From the NCBI RefSeq assembly GCF_002259415.1, contig NZ_NPFY01000013.1, positions 27,625 through 91,624 on the forward strand: a stretch of DNA of 64,000 bases, in the 5' to 3' direction. Positions 45,016 to 54,094 of the stretch are shown here, one piece after another. Origin of the DNA: Rhodococcus sp. 14-2470-1b. Lineage in GTDB: Bacteria > Actinomycetota > Actinomycetes > Mycobacteriales > Mycobacteriaceae. The translations under genes were made by a program, and so were the position numbers. How positions within the stretch are numbered: position 1 is the first letter of the stretch; every line of letters begins with the position of its first letter. Under the pieces are notes generated by a model, which worked only from the letters and a program-made list of their open reading frames with translations, was not told where the DNA came from and ran no database searches.

Positions 45016-45756
45016 TCAGCCGGGACGCGACAACGCTCGGCCCAGCGCGAGGGCGGTCGCGCGCACGGCAGGAGCCAACAGCTCCGGGCGAAACTGCTCG
45101 GCCGGCACCGACACGGAGATCGCGGCCACAGGTGCACCGCCGACCAGGATGGGTGATGCCAGGCAGCAGCCGCCGAGCGCTGCCTCCTCGTGTTCGACCG
45201 ATATGCCGGTTCGGCGAATCTCGACGAGTTCGCGTTCGAGCAGGACAGGGTCGACGATCGTCTGGGGGGTGTAGCGGCGCAATGGGCGCGCGAGGACGGC
45301 GTCGCGAAGCTCGACCTGCTCGAACGCCAGCACAGCCTTGCCGACCCCGGTGCAGGACAACGGCAGGCGACCTCCGGTGTGCGACGGCAGTGACATGGGC
45401 GCGTGACCTTGGAGTTTTTCCACGTAAACGATGTCGTGGTCGTCGCGCACCCCGAGGTGCACCGTGTTCCCCGTGACAGTGTGTAGATCCTGCATGAACG
45501 GCATTGCCGCGGTGCGTAGGCGATGCTTGACCGGCACTCTCTCCCCGAGTTCGAACAGCCGCATACCTAGCTCGAATTCGGTACCGGAGCGCTGTACCCA
45601 CCCCACCGACACCATGTCGACGAGCATTCGATGCGCGGTCGATCGCGGCAGGCCGGTTCGTGTGGCCACGTCCGAGAGACGTAGAGCGGCACCGGGAGGA
45701 AACGCACTCAGTATCAACGTGTAGCGCTCGAGCAGAGACATGTCATCCCGTTTCAT
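45016..45756 (-). CDS. IclR-family regulator of the hydroxypentadienoate genes
   Basis: A 246-residue IclR protein: SLLERYTLILSAF, LSDVATRTGLPRSTAHRMLVDM (helix-turn-helix), then the ligand domain with VEHEEAALGGCCLASPI and a late PVAAISVSVPAE. It is divergent from the hydratase-dehydrogenase-aldolase operon with only 47 bases between, and those bases hold a perfect 7-7-7 palindrome. In this family that layout usually means auto-regulation plus control of the catabolic operon. ATG 45756 is preferred; GTG 45774 would place the start deeper in the shared region. Confidence 0.87.
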   Translation of the reverse strand: MKRDDMSLLERYTLILSAFPPGAALRLSDVATRTGLPRSTAHRMLVDMVSVGWVQRSGTEFELGMRLFELGERVPVKHRLRTAAMPFMQDLHTVTGNTVHLGVRDDHDIVYVEKLQGHAPMSLPSHTGGRLPLSCTGVGKAVLAFEQVELRDAVLARPLRRYTPQTIVDPVLLERELVEIRRTGISVEHEEAALGGCCLASPILVGGAPVAAISVSVPAEQFRPELLAPAVRATALALGRALSRPG

Positions 45757-45780
45757 GAGATGAATCCTAGGCACGGATGA

Positions 45781-45801
45781 CGCAGACTCGTACTGTCTGC
45801 G
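45781..45801. promoter_or_regulatory. IclR operator candidate CGCAGAC-N7-GTCTGCG
   Basis: Perfect seven-base arms (45781-45787 and 45795-45801) in the 47-base region between the IclR gene and the hydratase gene, ending two bases before the hydratase ATG. Binding there would block both promoters. The hydratase has no visible ribosome site, so its message may be leaderless and start within or next to this site. Confidence 0.65.
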
Positions 45802-45803
45802 AC

Positions 45804-46595
45804 ATGACCACTATCGAACAACGCGCGATCGGCGAAGCGGCCGATCGCCTGGCCGACGCGGCGAAGACAGGCACACCGTGCACCCCGGTCCGGGACGTCA
45901 TCGACCGCGAGGACATCGATGCCGCGTATCGAGTCCAGTCACGCAATATCGAAGCATTGCTCGCTTCGGGCCGCACGGTCGTCGGACGCAAGATCGGTTT
46001 GACCTCTCCGGCAGTGCAACAGCAGCTAGGAGTCGACCAGCCGGACTTCGGCGTACTGCTCGACGACTTCGACGTCACCGGTGACGACGCAGTGGATTCA
46101 GGTCGGCTGCTGCAACCTCGCATCGAAGCGGAGATCGCTTTCTTGCTCTCGTCGGACATCGACGAGACGATCACTGCCGAGCAAGCGCCGACGTTCGTAG
46201 AGAAGATCCTGGCGTCGTTCGAAATTGTCGACAGCCGCATTGCCGGCTGGGATATCAGCCTTGCCGACACGATTGCCGACAACGCCTCGTCGGGCCTGTA
46301 TGTATTGGGAGAGAGTATCTCTCGCGGCGATGCACCCGATCTTGCAGAGGTCACCATGACCATGACCGCGGACGGTGAGCAGGTCTCTGCCGGCAAAGGT
46401 TCGGACTGTCTCGGGAGTCCCTGGGAGGCTCTGGTGTGGTTGGCCAACACCAGCTTGTCCTACGGATCTCCCCTGCGTGCCGGTGAAGTAATTCTCTCCG
46501 GCGCACTGGGCCCCATGGTCGCCGTCACCCCCGGTTCGACGTACACGGCTCAGATCTCTGGAATCGGCTCCGTCACCGCCACGTTCACGGCCTGA
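45804..46595 (+). CDS. mhpD: 2-hydroxypenta-2,4-dienoate hydratase
   Basis: A 263-residue enzyme that adds water to 2-hydroxypenta-2,4-dienoate to give 4-hydroxy-2-oxovalerate, the first lower step of meta-cleavage pathways. [26 protein letters not shown], the metal motif [14 protein letters not shown] with ExE, and [12 protein letters not shown] are all in place. It is the first gene of a three-gene operon with the acetaldehyde dehydrogenase (32 bases on) and aldolase, the same order as mhpDFE/hsaEGF. Confidence 0.93.
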   Translation: MTTIEQRAIGEAADRLADAAKTGTPCTPVRDVIDREDIDAAYRVQSRNIEALLASGRTVVGRKIGLTSPAVQQQLGVDQPDFGVLLDDFDVTGDDAVDSGRLLQPRIEAEIAFLLSSDIDETITAEQAPTFVEKILASFEIVDSRIAGWDISLADTIADNASSGLYVLGESISRGDAPDLAEVTMTMTADGEQVSAGKGSDCLGSPWEALVWLANTSLSYGSPLRAGEVILSGALGPMVAVTPGSTYTAQISGIGSVTATFTA

Positions 46596-46627
46596 GCCGA
46601 AACCCGCTACAAGAATCGAAGGACAGC

Positions 46628-47575
46628 ATGAGCAAAACGAAAGTGGCCGTGATCGGGTCCGGGAATATCGGCACCGACCTCGTCGTCAAATTGAAGCGGG
46701 TAGCGAAGAACGTCGAGATTGCGGTGCTGGTCGGCATCGACCCGGCGTCCGACGGTCTCGCGCGGGCTCGTCGGCTGGGAATCAGCACGGTGGATTCAGG
46801 CGTGCAAGGACTGATCGAGCACCCCGCGTTCGCCGACATAGACATCGTCTTCGACTCGACCTCCGCCAAAGCGCACGTCGCCAACGAGGAGGCACTCAGG
46901 CCACACGACAAGCGACTGATCGATCTCACTCCCGCGGCGATCGGTCCGTACGTCGTTCCGGCTGTGAATCTCGAGGAACATCTGGACGCGCCGGATGTGA
47001 ACATGGTGACCTGTGGCGGACAGGCGACCATCCCGATAGTGGCCGCAATTTCCCAGGTGACGCCGGTCCACTACGCAGAAATCGTCGCGTCGATCGCGTC
47101 GAAATCGGCTGGACCGGGCACCCGGGCGAACATCGACGAGTTCACCGAAACCACCTCCGAGGCAATCGAAAAGGTAGGGGGTGCGGCTCGAGGCAAAGCC
47201 ATCATCGTCCTCAACCCGGCCGAGCCGCCGCTGATCATGCGCGACACCGTCCTCGCACTGGTCTCGAACCCGGATCAGGACGCAATCCGTGCGTCCATTC
47301 TGAACATGGTCGCCAAGGTCTCGTCGTACGTCCCGGGCTACCGACTCAAACAAGAGGTCCAGTTCACCCAACTCGACGACGCCGAATCCGTCGAGACTCT
47401 GACCGGCGGCGTCGACAAGGGTCCCGGACTGTGGAAGGTCTCGGTGTTCCTCGAAGTCGAAGGCGCCGCACACTACCTGCCCGCGTATGCGGGCAACCTC
47501 GACATCATGACCTCTGCTGCCCTGCAGGTCGCGGAGAAGATCGCGGAAACCGCAACACTGGAGGCATCACGATGA
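46628..47575 (+). CDS. mhpF: Acetaldehyde dehydrogenase (acylating)
   Basis: A 315-residue enzyme converting the aldehyde released by the aldolase, with NAD and CoA, to acetyl-CoA (or propionyl-CoA). The Rossmann motif is [13 protein letters not shown], and [16 protein letters not shown] carries the catalytic Cys. It forms a channelled complex with the next gene product; their genes overlap by 4 bases (ATGA), as is typical. Confidence 0.94.
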   Translation: MSKTKVAVIGSGNIGTDLVVKLKRVAKNVEIAVLVGIDPASDGLARARRLGISTVDSGVQGLIEHPAFADIDIVFDSTSAKAHVANEEALRPHDKRLIDLTPAAIGPYVVPAVNLEEHLDAPDVNMVTCGGQATIPIVAAISQVTPVHYAEIVASIASKSAGPGTRANIDEFTETTSEAIEKVGGAARGKAIIVLNPAEPPLIMRDTVLALVSNPDQDAIRASILNMVAKVSSYVPGYRLKQEVQFTQLDDAESVETLTGGVDKGPGLWKVSVFLEVEGAAHYLPAYAGNLDIMTSAALQVAEKIAETATLEASR

Positions 47576-48618
47576 GCGAAACCTCGACACGACCGAACGC
47601 GACCGACGGTGCTGCCCTGTACATTCAGGACGTCACACTCCGTGATGGAATGCACGCGATGCGGCACCGCATCAGTCCGGAAAACGTTGCGCGCGTGGCC
47701 AGTGCGCTCGACAGTGCCGGCGTCGATGCCATCGAGGTCACTCACGGTGACGGCCTCGCAGGCCACAGCCTGACCTACGGGGCGGGTAGCAACACCGACT
47801 GGGAATGGATCGAAGCAGCTGCCGCGGTGGTGCACCGCGCCGAACTGACCACGCTGTTGCTCCCCGGAGTCGGTACCGTGAAGGAACTCGAGCACGCTTT
47901 CGAACTCGGTGTCACCTCGGTACGGGTGGCGACTCACTGCACCGAAGCGGACGTCTCCGCGCAGCACATCAGCACAGCACGTGAGCTCGGTATGGATGTC
48001 TCCGGATTCCTGATGATGTCCCACCTCGCGGAACCGGCACAGCTGGCGGAGCAAGCGAAACTGATGGAATCGTATGGTGCGCACTGTGTGTACGTCACCG
48101 ATTCGGGTGGCCGCCTGACCATGAACGGGGTCCGCGACAGGGTGCGCGCCTACCGAGACGTCCTTCGAGCCGAGACTCAGATCGGTATTCACGCTCACCA
48201 GAATCTGTCGCTCTCGGTCGCGAATTCCGTCGTTGCCGTCGAAGAGGGTGTCACACGCGTCGACGCATCTCTCGCTGGGCACGGTGCCGGTGCGGGCAAC
48301 TGTCCTATCGAACCGTTCATCGCTGTCGCTGACCTGCACGGGTGGAAGCACGCCTGTGATCTGTTCGGACTCCAGGACGCGGCCGACGACATAGTTCGGC
48401 CGTTGCAGGACAGGCCGGTTCAAGTCGATCGTGAAACGCTGACCCTCGGGTACGCGGGTGTCTACTCGAGTTTCCTCCGCCACGCAGAGGCAGCAGCGAA
48501 GCAGTACGGACTCGACACCCGCGCAATCCTGCTCGCCGTCGGGGAACGCGGACTCGTCGGCGGACAGGAAGACCTGATCACCGACATCGCCCTCGATCTG
48601 GTTGCGTCCAAGAACTGA
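47572..48618 (+). CDS. mhpE: 4-hydroxy-2-oxovalerate aldolase
   Basis: A 348-residue Mn-dependent class II pyruvate aldolase that cuts 4-hydroxy-2-oxovalerate to pyruvate and acetaldehyde. [38 protein letters not shown] and [14 protein letters not shown] include the metal ligands (Asp and the HxH pair) and the catalytic His. GGAGG at 47560-47564 and the ATGA overlap with the dehydrogenase fix the start. With the two genes before it, it completes the lower meta pathway. Confidence 0.94.
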   Translation: MSETSTRPNATDGAALYIQDVTLRDGMHAMRHRISPENVARVASALDSAGVDAIEVTHGDGLAGHSLTYGAGSNTDWEWIEAAAAVVHRAELTTLLLPGVGTVKELEHAFELGVTSVRVATHCTEADVSAQHISTARELGMDVSGFLMMSHLAEPAQLAEQAKLMESYGAHCVYVTDSGGRLTMNGVRDRVRAYRDVLRAETQIGIHAHQNLSLSVANSVVAVEEGVTRVDASLAGHGAGAGNCPIEPFIAVADLHGWKHACDLFGLQDAADDIVRPLQDRPVQVDRETLTLGYAGVYSSFLRHAEAAAKQYGLDTRAILLAVGERGLVGGQEDLITDIALDLVASKN

Positions 48619-48688
48619 AATTCCGGTTTCGTCTCGGACAGCGAGGTCGGATGGATCGTCCTCACGCTGCAGGGACGGCTGACTGTAA

Positions 48689-48826
48689 TCAGGTCTTCAC
48701 GCCGTCGGTGCCGAGCGGTCGAACACCGCACGCGCACATTCCTTCCGGTGGGTTCGGATCGCCGTCGAGCATGGCGACGAAGTCGAACTGCTGATGAACC
48801 CCGATCGGTGCTGCTGTGGATTCCAC
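48689..48826 (-). CDS. Candidate 45-residue Cys-containing small protein
   Basis: A short minus-strand frame that starts at GTG 48826 behind a near-ideal ribosome site (AGGAGGA, seven bases upstream) and ends at TGA 48689. The peptide is acidic in the middle (FDFVAMLDGDPNPPEGM) and has a C-A-C pair followed by GVRPLGTDGVKT. It lies between the aldolase gene and the MFS gene and is divergent from the latter. No family is recognised. Cys spacing and size fit a small redox or metal-binding protein or a modified-peptide precursor, but no maturase gene is near. Support is the ribosome site and sensible composition only. Confidence 0.5.
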   Translation of the reverse strand: MESTAAPIGVHQQFDFVAMLDGDPNPPEGMCACGVRPLGTDGVKT

Positions 48827-49048
48827 GTCTCGATCCTCCTGTGTGTGAACGTGACCCGAACGTATGTGGAGGGAGTGAGAATGTCGATCCAGCCAACGCA
48901 GCGAGTATCCATATTCCGCAACGTGTGTGTCCGTGCCTCGTACCGGAGTTGTCCCGACCTATGGGACGCCAGGGCACACCTCATGCGTAAGTTCGTAGTG
49001 TCCAACATGTGGCAACACTTCTCGTGGAAGGCAGAGGGCGCAGACGCG

Positions 49049-50296
49049 ATGGATGAAGGCAACACGGCGGGCCTGCTGACGACGCTGACGGGCGCCATGG
49101 CGATCGGTCCGCTGCTGACGTACGGTCTCAGTGCCACGGGCGCCCTCGTCGTGGATTCACTGCAGATCAGCCTCGCGCAGTTCGGATTGTTGGCGTCGGT
49201 GACGTTTCTGTCGGCGTCGCTGACGTCGCTGACGCTGGGGCGATCGACGGACCGGGGCAGTGTTCGCGCGTTGCTGCTGTTCGTCTTCGTCGGTGCCGGT
49301 GTGTCCTTCGTCTGCGCGGCATTGTCGACGAACTACATGTGGTTGTTGGTGTCCATGGTGGTGTCCGGAGTCGCGCAGTCACTGAGCAACCCAGCGACCA
49401 ACAGGGCGATCAGCGAGAACGCGCCGTCGGCGGTCCGCGGTCAGTGGGTGGGCATCAAGCAATCCGGCGTCCAGTTCAGTCAATTTCTCGCGGGTCTCGG
49501 TTGTCCTGCGGTTGCCCTCGTCCTCGGATGGAGAGGTGCGCTGTGGATCGGTGCAGCTCTGAGCGTCGTAGGAATCGCAGTCGTGTTCTTCTCGTGGCCG
49601 CGCAGCCCGCACGCGCGTGCTTCGGGAGTTCTTCCGCGGGCCCGCGACGAGATAGAGCGACAGAAGATCCCGGTATCGGTCTGGGTGTTCGCGGCGTACG
49701 CGTTCGTCTCCGGAGCAGCGGTCCAGGCGACCAACGTCTACTTGCCGTTGTTCGCTCACGATGCGCTGGGTCTGTCCCTGGCGGTAGGCGGCGCGGCTGC
49801 CGCAGCGGCAGGTGCCCTCGGGGTCGCGTCGAGAATTCTGTGGGGACGTGCGCTGTCGGGAGCGATCGACACCTACGTGCTGTTGCTGATTCTGGCTTCG
49901 GGTTCGGCAGCAGGGTCGCTGTCTCTTCTATGTGCCGGGGTAACCGGTTGGCAGGCCCTGCTGTGGGTGGGTGTGGCGCTACACGGAGTGTCTGCGCTCG
50001 CTGCCAACGTGGTGTTGATGGCCGGATCTCTCAAAGTAGTCGACGCATCGATGGTCGGGAAGGCGTCCAGTGTCATCGCCGTCGGGATGTACTTCGGTTT
50101 CGCATTGGGTCCGGCGCTTGCCGGGCTCCTCGTCGATGCGACGGGTGCGTTCGCTGGAGGCTGGTCGATGGCGGTCTGCCTGTACCTGGTGTGCGCGCTT
50201 CTGAGCGGAGTCGGGCTGTACTCGACGCGGCGTACGGCGGCGATGGCGGAGCGGGACAGGACCAGGATTTCAGTGCGCGAGCGTCGTCGACGGTAG
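49049..50296 (+). CDS. MFS transporter of the meta-cleavage cluster
   Basis: A membrane transporter of about 415 residues with 12 likely segments. The family loop between segments 2 and 3 reads LTLGRSTDRGSVRALLL, and SNPATNRAISENAPSAVRGQWVGIKQSG matches the segment 4-5 region of NNP/aromatic-acid-like MFS members. Start choice is open: the frame reaches back to ATG 48881, which has GGAGGGAG upstream and would add 56 basic, Cys-bearing residues; ATG 49007 is a third option. I use 49049 because it directly precedes the first membrane segment. Its end overlaps the convergent AraC gene by 27 bases. Likely import of the aromatic substrate. Confidence 0.78.
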   Translation: MDEGNTAGLLTTLTGAMAIGPLLTYGLSATGALVVDSLQISLAQFGLLASVTFLSASLTSLTLGRSTDRGSVRALLLFVFVGAGVSFVCAALSTNYMWLLVSMVVSGVAQSLSNPATNRAISENAPSAVRGQWVGIKQSGVQFSQFLAGLGCPAVALVLGWRGALWIGAALSVVGIAVVFFSWPRSPHARASGVLPRARDEIERQKIPVSVWVFAAYAFVSGAAVQATNVYLPLFAHDALGLSLAVGGAAAAAAGALGVASRILWGRALSGAIDTYVLLLILASGSAAGSLSLLCAGVTGWQALLWVGVALHGVSALAANVVLMAGSLKVVDASMVGKASSVIAVGMYFGFALGPALAGLLVDATGAFAGGWSMAVCLYLVCALLSGVGLYSTRRTAAMAERDRTRISVRERRRR

Positions 50297-51211
50297 CTCG
50301 CCGTACCTCCGCCGGTAGGCCGCAGCGAACCGGCCCGTGTGAGTGATACCGCAACTCGATGCAACGTCGAGAACGGTGGTAGGAGGTTGCGCGGCGAGCA
50401 GTTCGGCTCGCGCGCGTTCGAGCCGAACGGAGTTGAGGTACTCGAAGGGTGTCATCCCGACGTATTCTCGAAAACCCTGTTGGAGACGCCGGACGCTGAC
50501 TCCTGCGATCGCGCACATTTCACCTGGCGTCCACGCCCGTGCCGGATCGTCGTCGATGGCGCTGACGACGCGGCGAACGATCCTCGGGCGAGTTCCTGGT
50601 CGCCCGGTCGACACGTCGTCGACGGTTGCGAGTACGAATCCAGTCGTGAGTACACCCGCCAGCTGGCGGCGCATCAGATCGTTGTGCAACAGCGCATCGT
50701 CCTCACGCACCTGCTCGTAGACGCTTCGGACCAGCCTGAGCCAGCTCTGACCCCCTGCAGCTGTCAGATCCAGCTGAAGTGGCACGGGAGACGCAGGCCG
50801 GTCCAGTATTCGCTCCATCTCGGTGTGCAGGTACGCCTCGTCGATCTTGAACCCCACGATTCGGCAGCTGGTCTCCCACTGCGGGATGACCGTGAGCGCG
50901 TCCGGAGGGCACGCGGTGGCTTGCCCGACGCCGGAAATCACCTCGACGCCGTTGGTCGAGGACGTCATGGAGCCCGACACCGGGATGTTGATGCCGTAAG
51001 CGCCGGGATGATCAGAACTGACAGACACCTCGGCACCTAATTGGATATGGGTGATTCTGCATGTGCCGAGGTCGGCAGAGCCGACCGCCGCGGCAGCTTC
51101 CGCGCCGGCCGTCAGAGGGTGCATCTCGTGCGGAAAGTACGCATCGGCCACGGCTTCGTGGACGTGTTCCCAATCAGGGAACCGTGCAGCCTCTTCGTCG
51201 TTCGATGCCAT
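50270..51211 (-). CDS. AraC-family regulator, divergent from the monooxygenase operon
   Basis: A 313-residue activator. The first 200 residues form a cupin-like sensor domain (SDHPGAYGINIPVSGSMTS), and the C-terminal 100 residues hold the two helix-turn-helix motifs (MCAIAGVSVRRLQQGFREYVG; LDVASSCGITHTGRFAAAYR), typical of the AraC/XylS-type with an AraC-binding-like N-domain. It is divergent from the flavin reductase-monooxygenase-dioxygenase operon and so is its probable activator. Confidence 0.88.
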   Translation of the reverse strand: MASNDEEAARFPDWEHVHEAVADAYFPHEMHPLTAGAEAAAAVGSADLGTCRITHIQLGAEVSVSSDHPGAYGINIPVSGSMTSSTNGVEVISGVGQATACPPDALTVIPQWETSCRIVGFKIDEAYLHTEMERILDRPASPVPLQLDLTAAGGQSWLRLVRSVYEQVREDDALLHNDLMRRQLAGVLTTGFVLATVDDVSTGRPGTRPRIVRRVVSAIDDDPARAWTPGEMCAIAGVSVRRLQQGFREYVGMTPFEYLNSVRLERARAELLAAQPPTTVLDVASSCGITHTGRFAAAYRRRYGELPSTTLAH

Positions 51212-51276
51212 TGTCCTGCTCTCACCTTCCCACCGACCTCGTGGCGGACGATCCTCGGTGACAGCCATCTTGCCGT

Positions 51277-51301
51277 GATTCCGCTCACTATATGCGGATT
51301 C
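51277..51301. promoter_or_regulatory. Inverted repeat in the AraC/monooxygenase promoter region
   Basis: Arms GATTCCGC and GCGGATTC (one mismatch) flank a 9-base AT-rich centre (TCACTATAT) that could include a -10 element. It lies between the divergent AraC gene and the operon at 51440. Weak by itself. Confidence 0.3.
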
Positions 51302-51439
51302 GAGTTGCGTTATCGAGGTCGTTGCGTCTGGTGGATATTCGTTTCGCTCGGTGGATCGACGGGTGCGTGACCCCGGTCATAGGTTGCTCGTCGAGACCAC
51401 AAGACCGGATACGACGATTTGGATCGAAGGTGTACCGAA

Positions 51440-52006
51440 ATGGATCCACGCAAACTGCGAAATATCTTCGGAGAGTTCGCCAGTGGCGTCACTGTCATCA
51501 CGTGCCGAAACGATGCAGGAGAACCGCACGGTGCCACCGTCACGGCATTCACGTCGATCTCGCTGGAGCCGGCGTTGTGCCAGGTCACACTGACCAGATC
51601 GTCCAAAGCGTGCAAATACCTGGGCGGGTCTCCATTCGCCGTCAACATCCTCGCATCCGACCAGAGCGACACGGCCATGCACTTCGCCGGACGTCCCCGT
51701 GACCCAGGTCCCAGATGGGCCGACGGGCCGACGGCGCCGCTCCTGTGCGGTTCGGCGGCGACCCTGTCCTGCACCCCGTGGGCGGAGTACGACGGCGGTG
51801 ACCACATCATCTTCATCGGCGAGATCGTCGAGGCCACCGCATCGGGCGCGGACCCACTCGTCTTCTATCGCAGTACATTTCACGACCTCGGTGCACCGTC
51901 TCACGCCGCGGCGTGGAACGGATCGATGGACGATCCCAACAGCGGCTGGTTCGACGAGACCACGGTCTTCCGTCCGATCGCACCACGTATCAAGACACCA
52001 GCCTGA
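51440..52006 (+). CDS. Flavin reductase component of the phenol-type monooxygenase
   Basis: A 188-residue FMN-binding split-barrel reductase of the HpaC/HsaB type: [41 protein letters not shown] and a late [14 protein letters not shown]. It reduces free FAD or FMN with NADH and hands it to the large oxygenase encoded 50 bases downstream. GAAGG upstream supports ATG 51440. It is the first gene of the operon. Confidence 0.9.
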   Translation: MDPRKLRNIFGEFASGVTVITCRNDAGEPHGATVTAFTSISLEPALCQVTLTRSSKACKYLGGSPFAVNILASDQSDTAMHFAGRPRDPGPRWADGPTAPLLCGSAATLSCTPWAEYDGGDHIIFIGEIVEATASGADPLVFYRSTFHDLGAPSHAAAWNGSMDDPNSGWFDETTVFRPIAPRIKTPA

Positions 52007-52056
52007 CCTGCCCCCATCCACCTACTCGAGACCCATCCGAGAAGAACAGGAAGACC

Positions 52057-53670
52057 ATGACCGCAACACTGCCCGACGCAACACCCACAGACTCCACGCA
52101 GGTCAACCCTGCGGCCGACAGTGAGGTCAACACGCCGCAGGTGTACGCGACCAAGCCCATGACGGGCGACGAGTACATCGAGTCCATCGCGGACGACCGC
52201 GAGATCTGGTTGCACGGAGAGCGAGTGAAGGACCACACCAATCACCCGGCCTTCCGCAACTCGGTGCGCATGATCGCTCGGCTGTACGACTCGATGCACA
52301 GCGGCGAGCACGTCGATACGCTTACCTGTCCGACGGATACCGGCAGCGGCGGCGTGACGATGCCGTTCTTCCGCACCGCGAAGACTGCAGAGGACGTGCT
52401 CGCCGACCGAGACGCCATCGCCACTTGGGCCAGAATGACCTACGGCTGGATGGGCCGCAGCCCCGACTACAAGGCGTCCTTTCTAGGTACGTTGCACGCC
52501 AACAAGGAGCTGTACTCGCCGTTCGAGGCCAACGCCGAGCGGTGGTACCGCGAGTCCCAGGAAAAAGTTCTCTACTGGAATCACGCCATCATCAACCCGC
52601 CCGTAGATCGCGGACTACCCCCGGACCAGGTCGGCGATGTCTTCATGAAGGTCGAGAAGGAGACCGACTCCGGTCTGGTCGTCTCCGGGGCCAAGGTGGT
52701 GGCCACGGGATCTGCAGTGACCAATTACAACTTCATCGCCCATTACGGTCTCCCGATCAAGAAGAAGGAATTCGCGCTCATCTGCACGGTTCCGATGGGA
52801 TCACCTGGCGTCAAGCTCATCTCGCGCGCATCCTACGCACAGAACGCCGCGATCGTCGGAACACCGTTCGACTATCCGCTCTCGTCGAGGATGGACGAGA
52901 ACGATGCCATCCTCGTCTTCGACAAAGTCCTCGTGCCGTGGGAGAACGTGTTCATGTACGGGGCGGTGGAGAAGATCAACACCTTCTTCCCGCAGTCCGG
53001 ATTCCTGCCACGCGCGATGCTCCAGGGCTGCACTCGTCTGGCAGTCAAACTCGATTTCATCGCCGGTCTCCTGCTCAAGGCGCTCGACTGCACCGGTGCA
53101 GGCAACTTCCGCGGCGTCCAGACGCGGGTGGGTGAGGTGATCGGATGGCGAAACCTGTTCTGGTCGTTGACCGAATCGATGGCTCGCGACCCAGAACAGT
53201 GGATCGGTGACACCGTGATTCCCAAGCTGGAGTACGGCCTCACCTATCGTATGTTCATGATGCAGGGATACCCACGCATCAAGGAGATCATCGAACAGGA
53301 CGTGGCGTCCGGTCTCATCTACCTGCCGTCCTCTGCCGCCGACTTCAAATCTCCGGAACTTCGTCCCTTCCTGGACAAGTACGTTCGCGGTTCGGACGGG
53401 ATCGACGCAGTCGAACGCGTCAAGGTGATGAAGGCGCTGTGGGATTCGATCGGCTCCGAATTCGGTGGGCGACACGAACTCTACGAGCGCAACTACTCCG
53501 GAAATCATGAGAACGTCAAAGCCGAACTGTTGTTCGGTGCCCAGGCTACCGGAGTTGTCGGTGGGATGAAGGGTCTGGCCGAGACATTCATGAGCGAGTA
53601 CAACCTGGACGGTTGGACGGTTCCCGACCTCATCGGAAACGACGACGTGAATGTCTTCCTACGCAAATAA
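52057..53670 (+). CDS. HpaB-family flavin-dependent aromatic hydroxylase, oxygenase subunit
   Basis: A 537-residue acyl-CoA-dehydrogenase-fold oxygenase of the 4-hydroxyphenylacetate 3-monooxygenase group: [57 protein letters not shown], and [16 protein letters not shown] are family landmarks. With reduced flavin from the neighbouring reductase it would hydroxylate a phenol ortho to its OH to give a catechol, feeding the dioxygenase downstream. The cluster make-up (AraC, reductase, HpaB-type oxygenase, extradiol dioxygenase, hydrolase, hydratase, aldolase) recalls the rhodococcal alkylphenol (Aph) pathway. The true substrate is not certain. Confidence 0.9.
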   Translation: MTATLPDATPTDSTQVNPAADSEVNTPQVYATKPMTGDEYIESIADDREIWLHGERVKDHTNHPAFRNSVRMIARLYDSMHSGEHVDTLTCPTDTGSGGVTMPFFRTAKTAEDVLADRDAIATWARMTYGWMGRSPDYKASFLGTLHANKELYSPFEANAERWYRESQEKVLYWNHAIINPPVDRGLPPDQVGDVFMKVEKETDSGLVVSGAKVVATGSAVTNYNFIAHYGLPIKKKEFALICTVPMGSPGVKLISRASYAQNAAIVGTPFDYPLSSRMDENDAILVFDKVLVPWENVFMYGAVEKINTFFPQSGFLPRAMLQGCTRLAVKLDFIAGLLLKALDCTGAGNFRGVQTRVGEVIGWRNLFWSLTESMARDPEQWIGDTVIPKLEYGLTYRMFMMQGYPRIKEIIEQDVASGLIYLPSSAADFKSPELRPFLDKYVRGSDGIDAVERVKVMKALWDSIGSEFGGRHELYERNYSGNHENVKAELLFGAQATGVVGGMKGLAETFMSEYNLDGWTVPDLIGNDDVNVFLRK

Positions 53671-54094
53671 CGACGGTGACGACCTGATGCCACCGGTTCC
53701 CGGAAGTTCCGGTGGCTTCCACGTCGTGGTCAGGCCCACCGGCGTAGATGTCGAGGTTCGCGCAGGTGAAACCATCGTCGACGCGTTACGGCGCAACGGG
53801 TATCGCACTCGCTACAAGTGTCGTCGTGGCGGCTGCGGGGCCTGTAGAGCAACCCTCGTCGAAGGATCCGTCGAGTACACCGCCGTCATCAGCGACGTTG
53901 TGCTCGACGGGCCGAGCCCGGCACCCGAGGAGCACAAATGCCTTCCGTGTCGAGCCACCCCACAGTCGGATGTCGTGATCGAACTGGGCGCCCGAGACCG
54001 CATCGTCAACGTGTTCGAAGCACTCGGTTGCACGTCCGCACCGACGCACACCACCACTCACCACTCGAGTCAGGAGCAAGACCTATGTCCGTGA
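53651..54094 (+). CDS. Plant-type 2Fe-2S ferredoxin, XylT-like
   Basis: A 147-residue protein with a chloroplast-type ferredoxin domain at about 25-115: the cluster ligands are in [13 protein letters not shown] plus a later CLPCRA. The gene overlaps the oxygenase gene before it by 20 bases and the extradiol dioxygenase gene after it by 10. HpaB-type oxygenases need no ferredoxin, whereas XylT-type ferredoxins re-reduce the iron of inactivated catechol 2,3-dioxygenase; the dioxygenase-linked position favours that role. The C-terminal 30 residues are His/Thr-rich. ATG 53687 is an alternative start. Confidence 0.85.
   Translation: MSSYANNDGDDLMPPVPGSSGGFHVVVRPTGVDVEVRAGETIVDALRRNGYRTRYKCRRGGCGACRATLVEGSVEYTAVISDVVLDGPSPAPEEHKCLPCRATPQSDVVIELGARDRIVNVFEALGCTSAPTHTTTHHSSQEQDLCP

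Noticed and set aside
48689..48826. Reading the 45-residue frame as a mycofactocin precursor (MftA)
   Set aside because: MftA ends in a conserved IDGMCGVY-type motif and lies next to mftB/C; neither the motif nor those genes are present.
53651..54094. Ferredoxin as an electron carrier for the HpaB-type oxygenase
   Set aside because: HpaB-type oxygenases use free reduced flavin from their own reductase, which is encoded first in the operon; a dioxygenase-repair role fits the gene overlap better.
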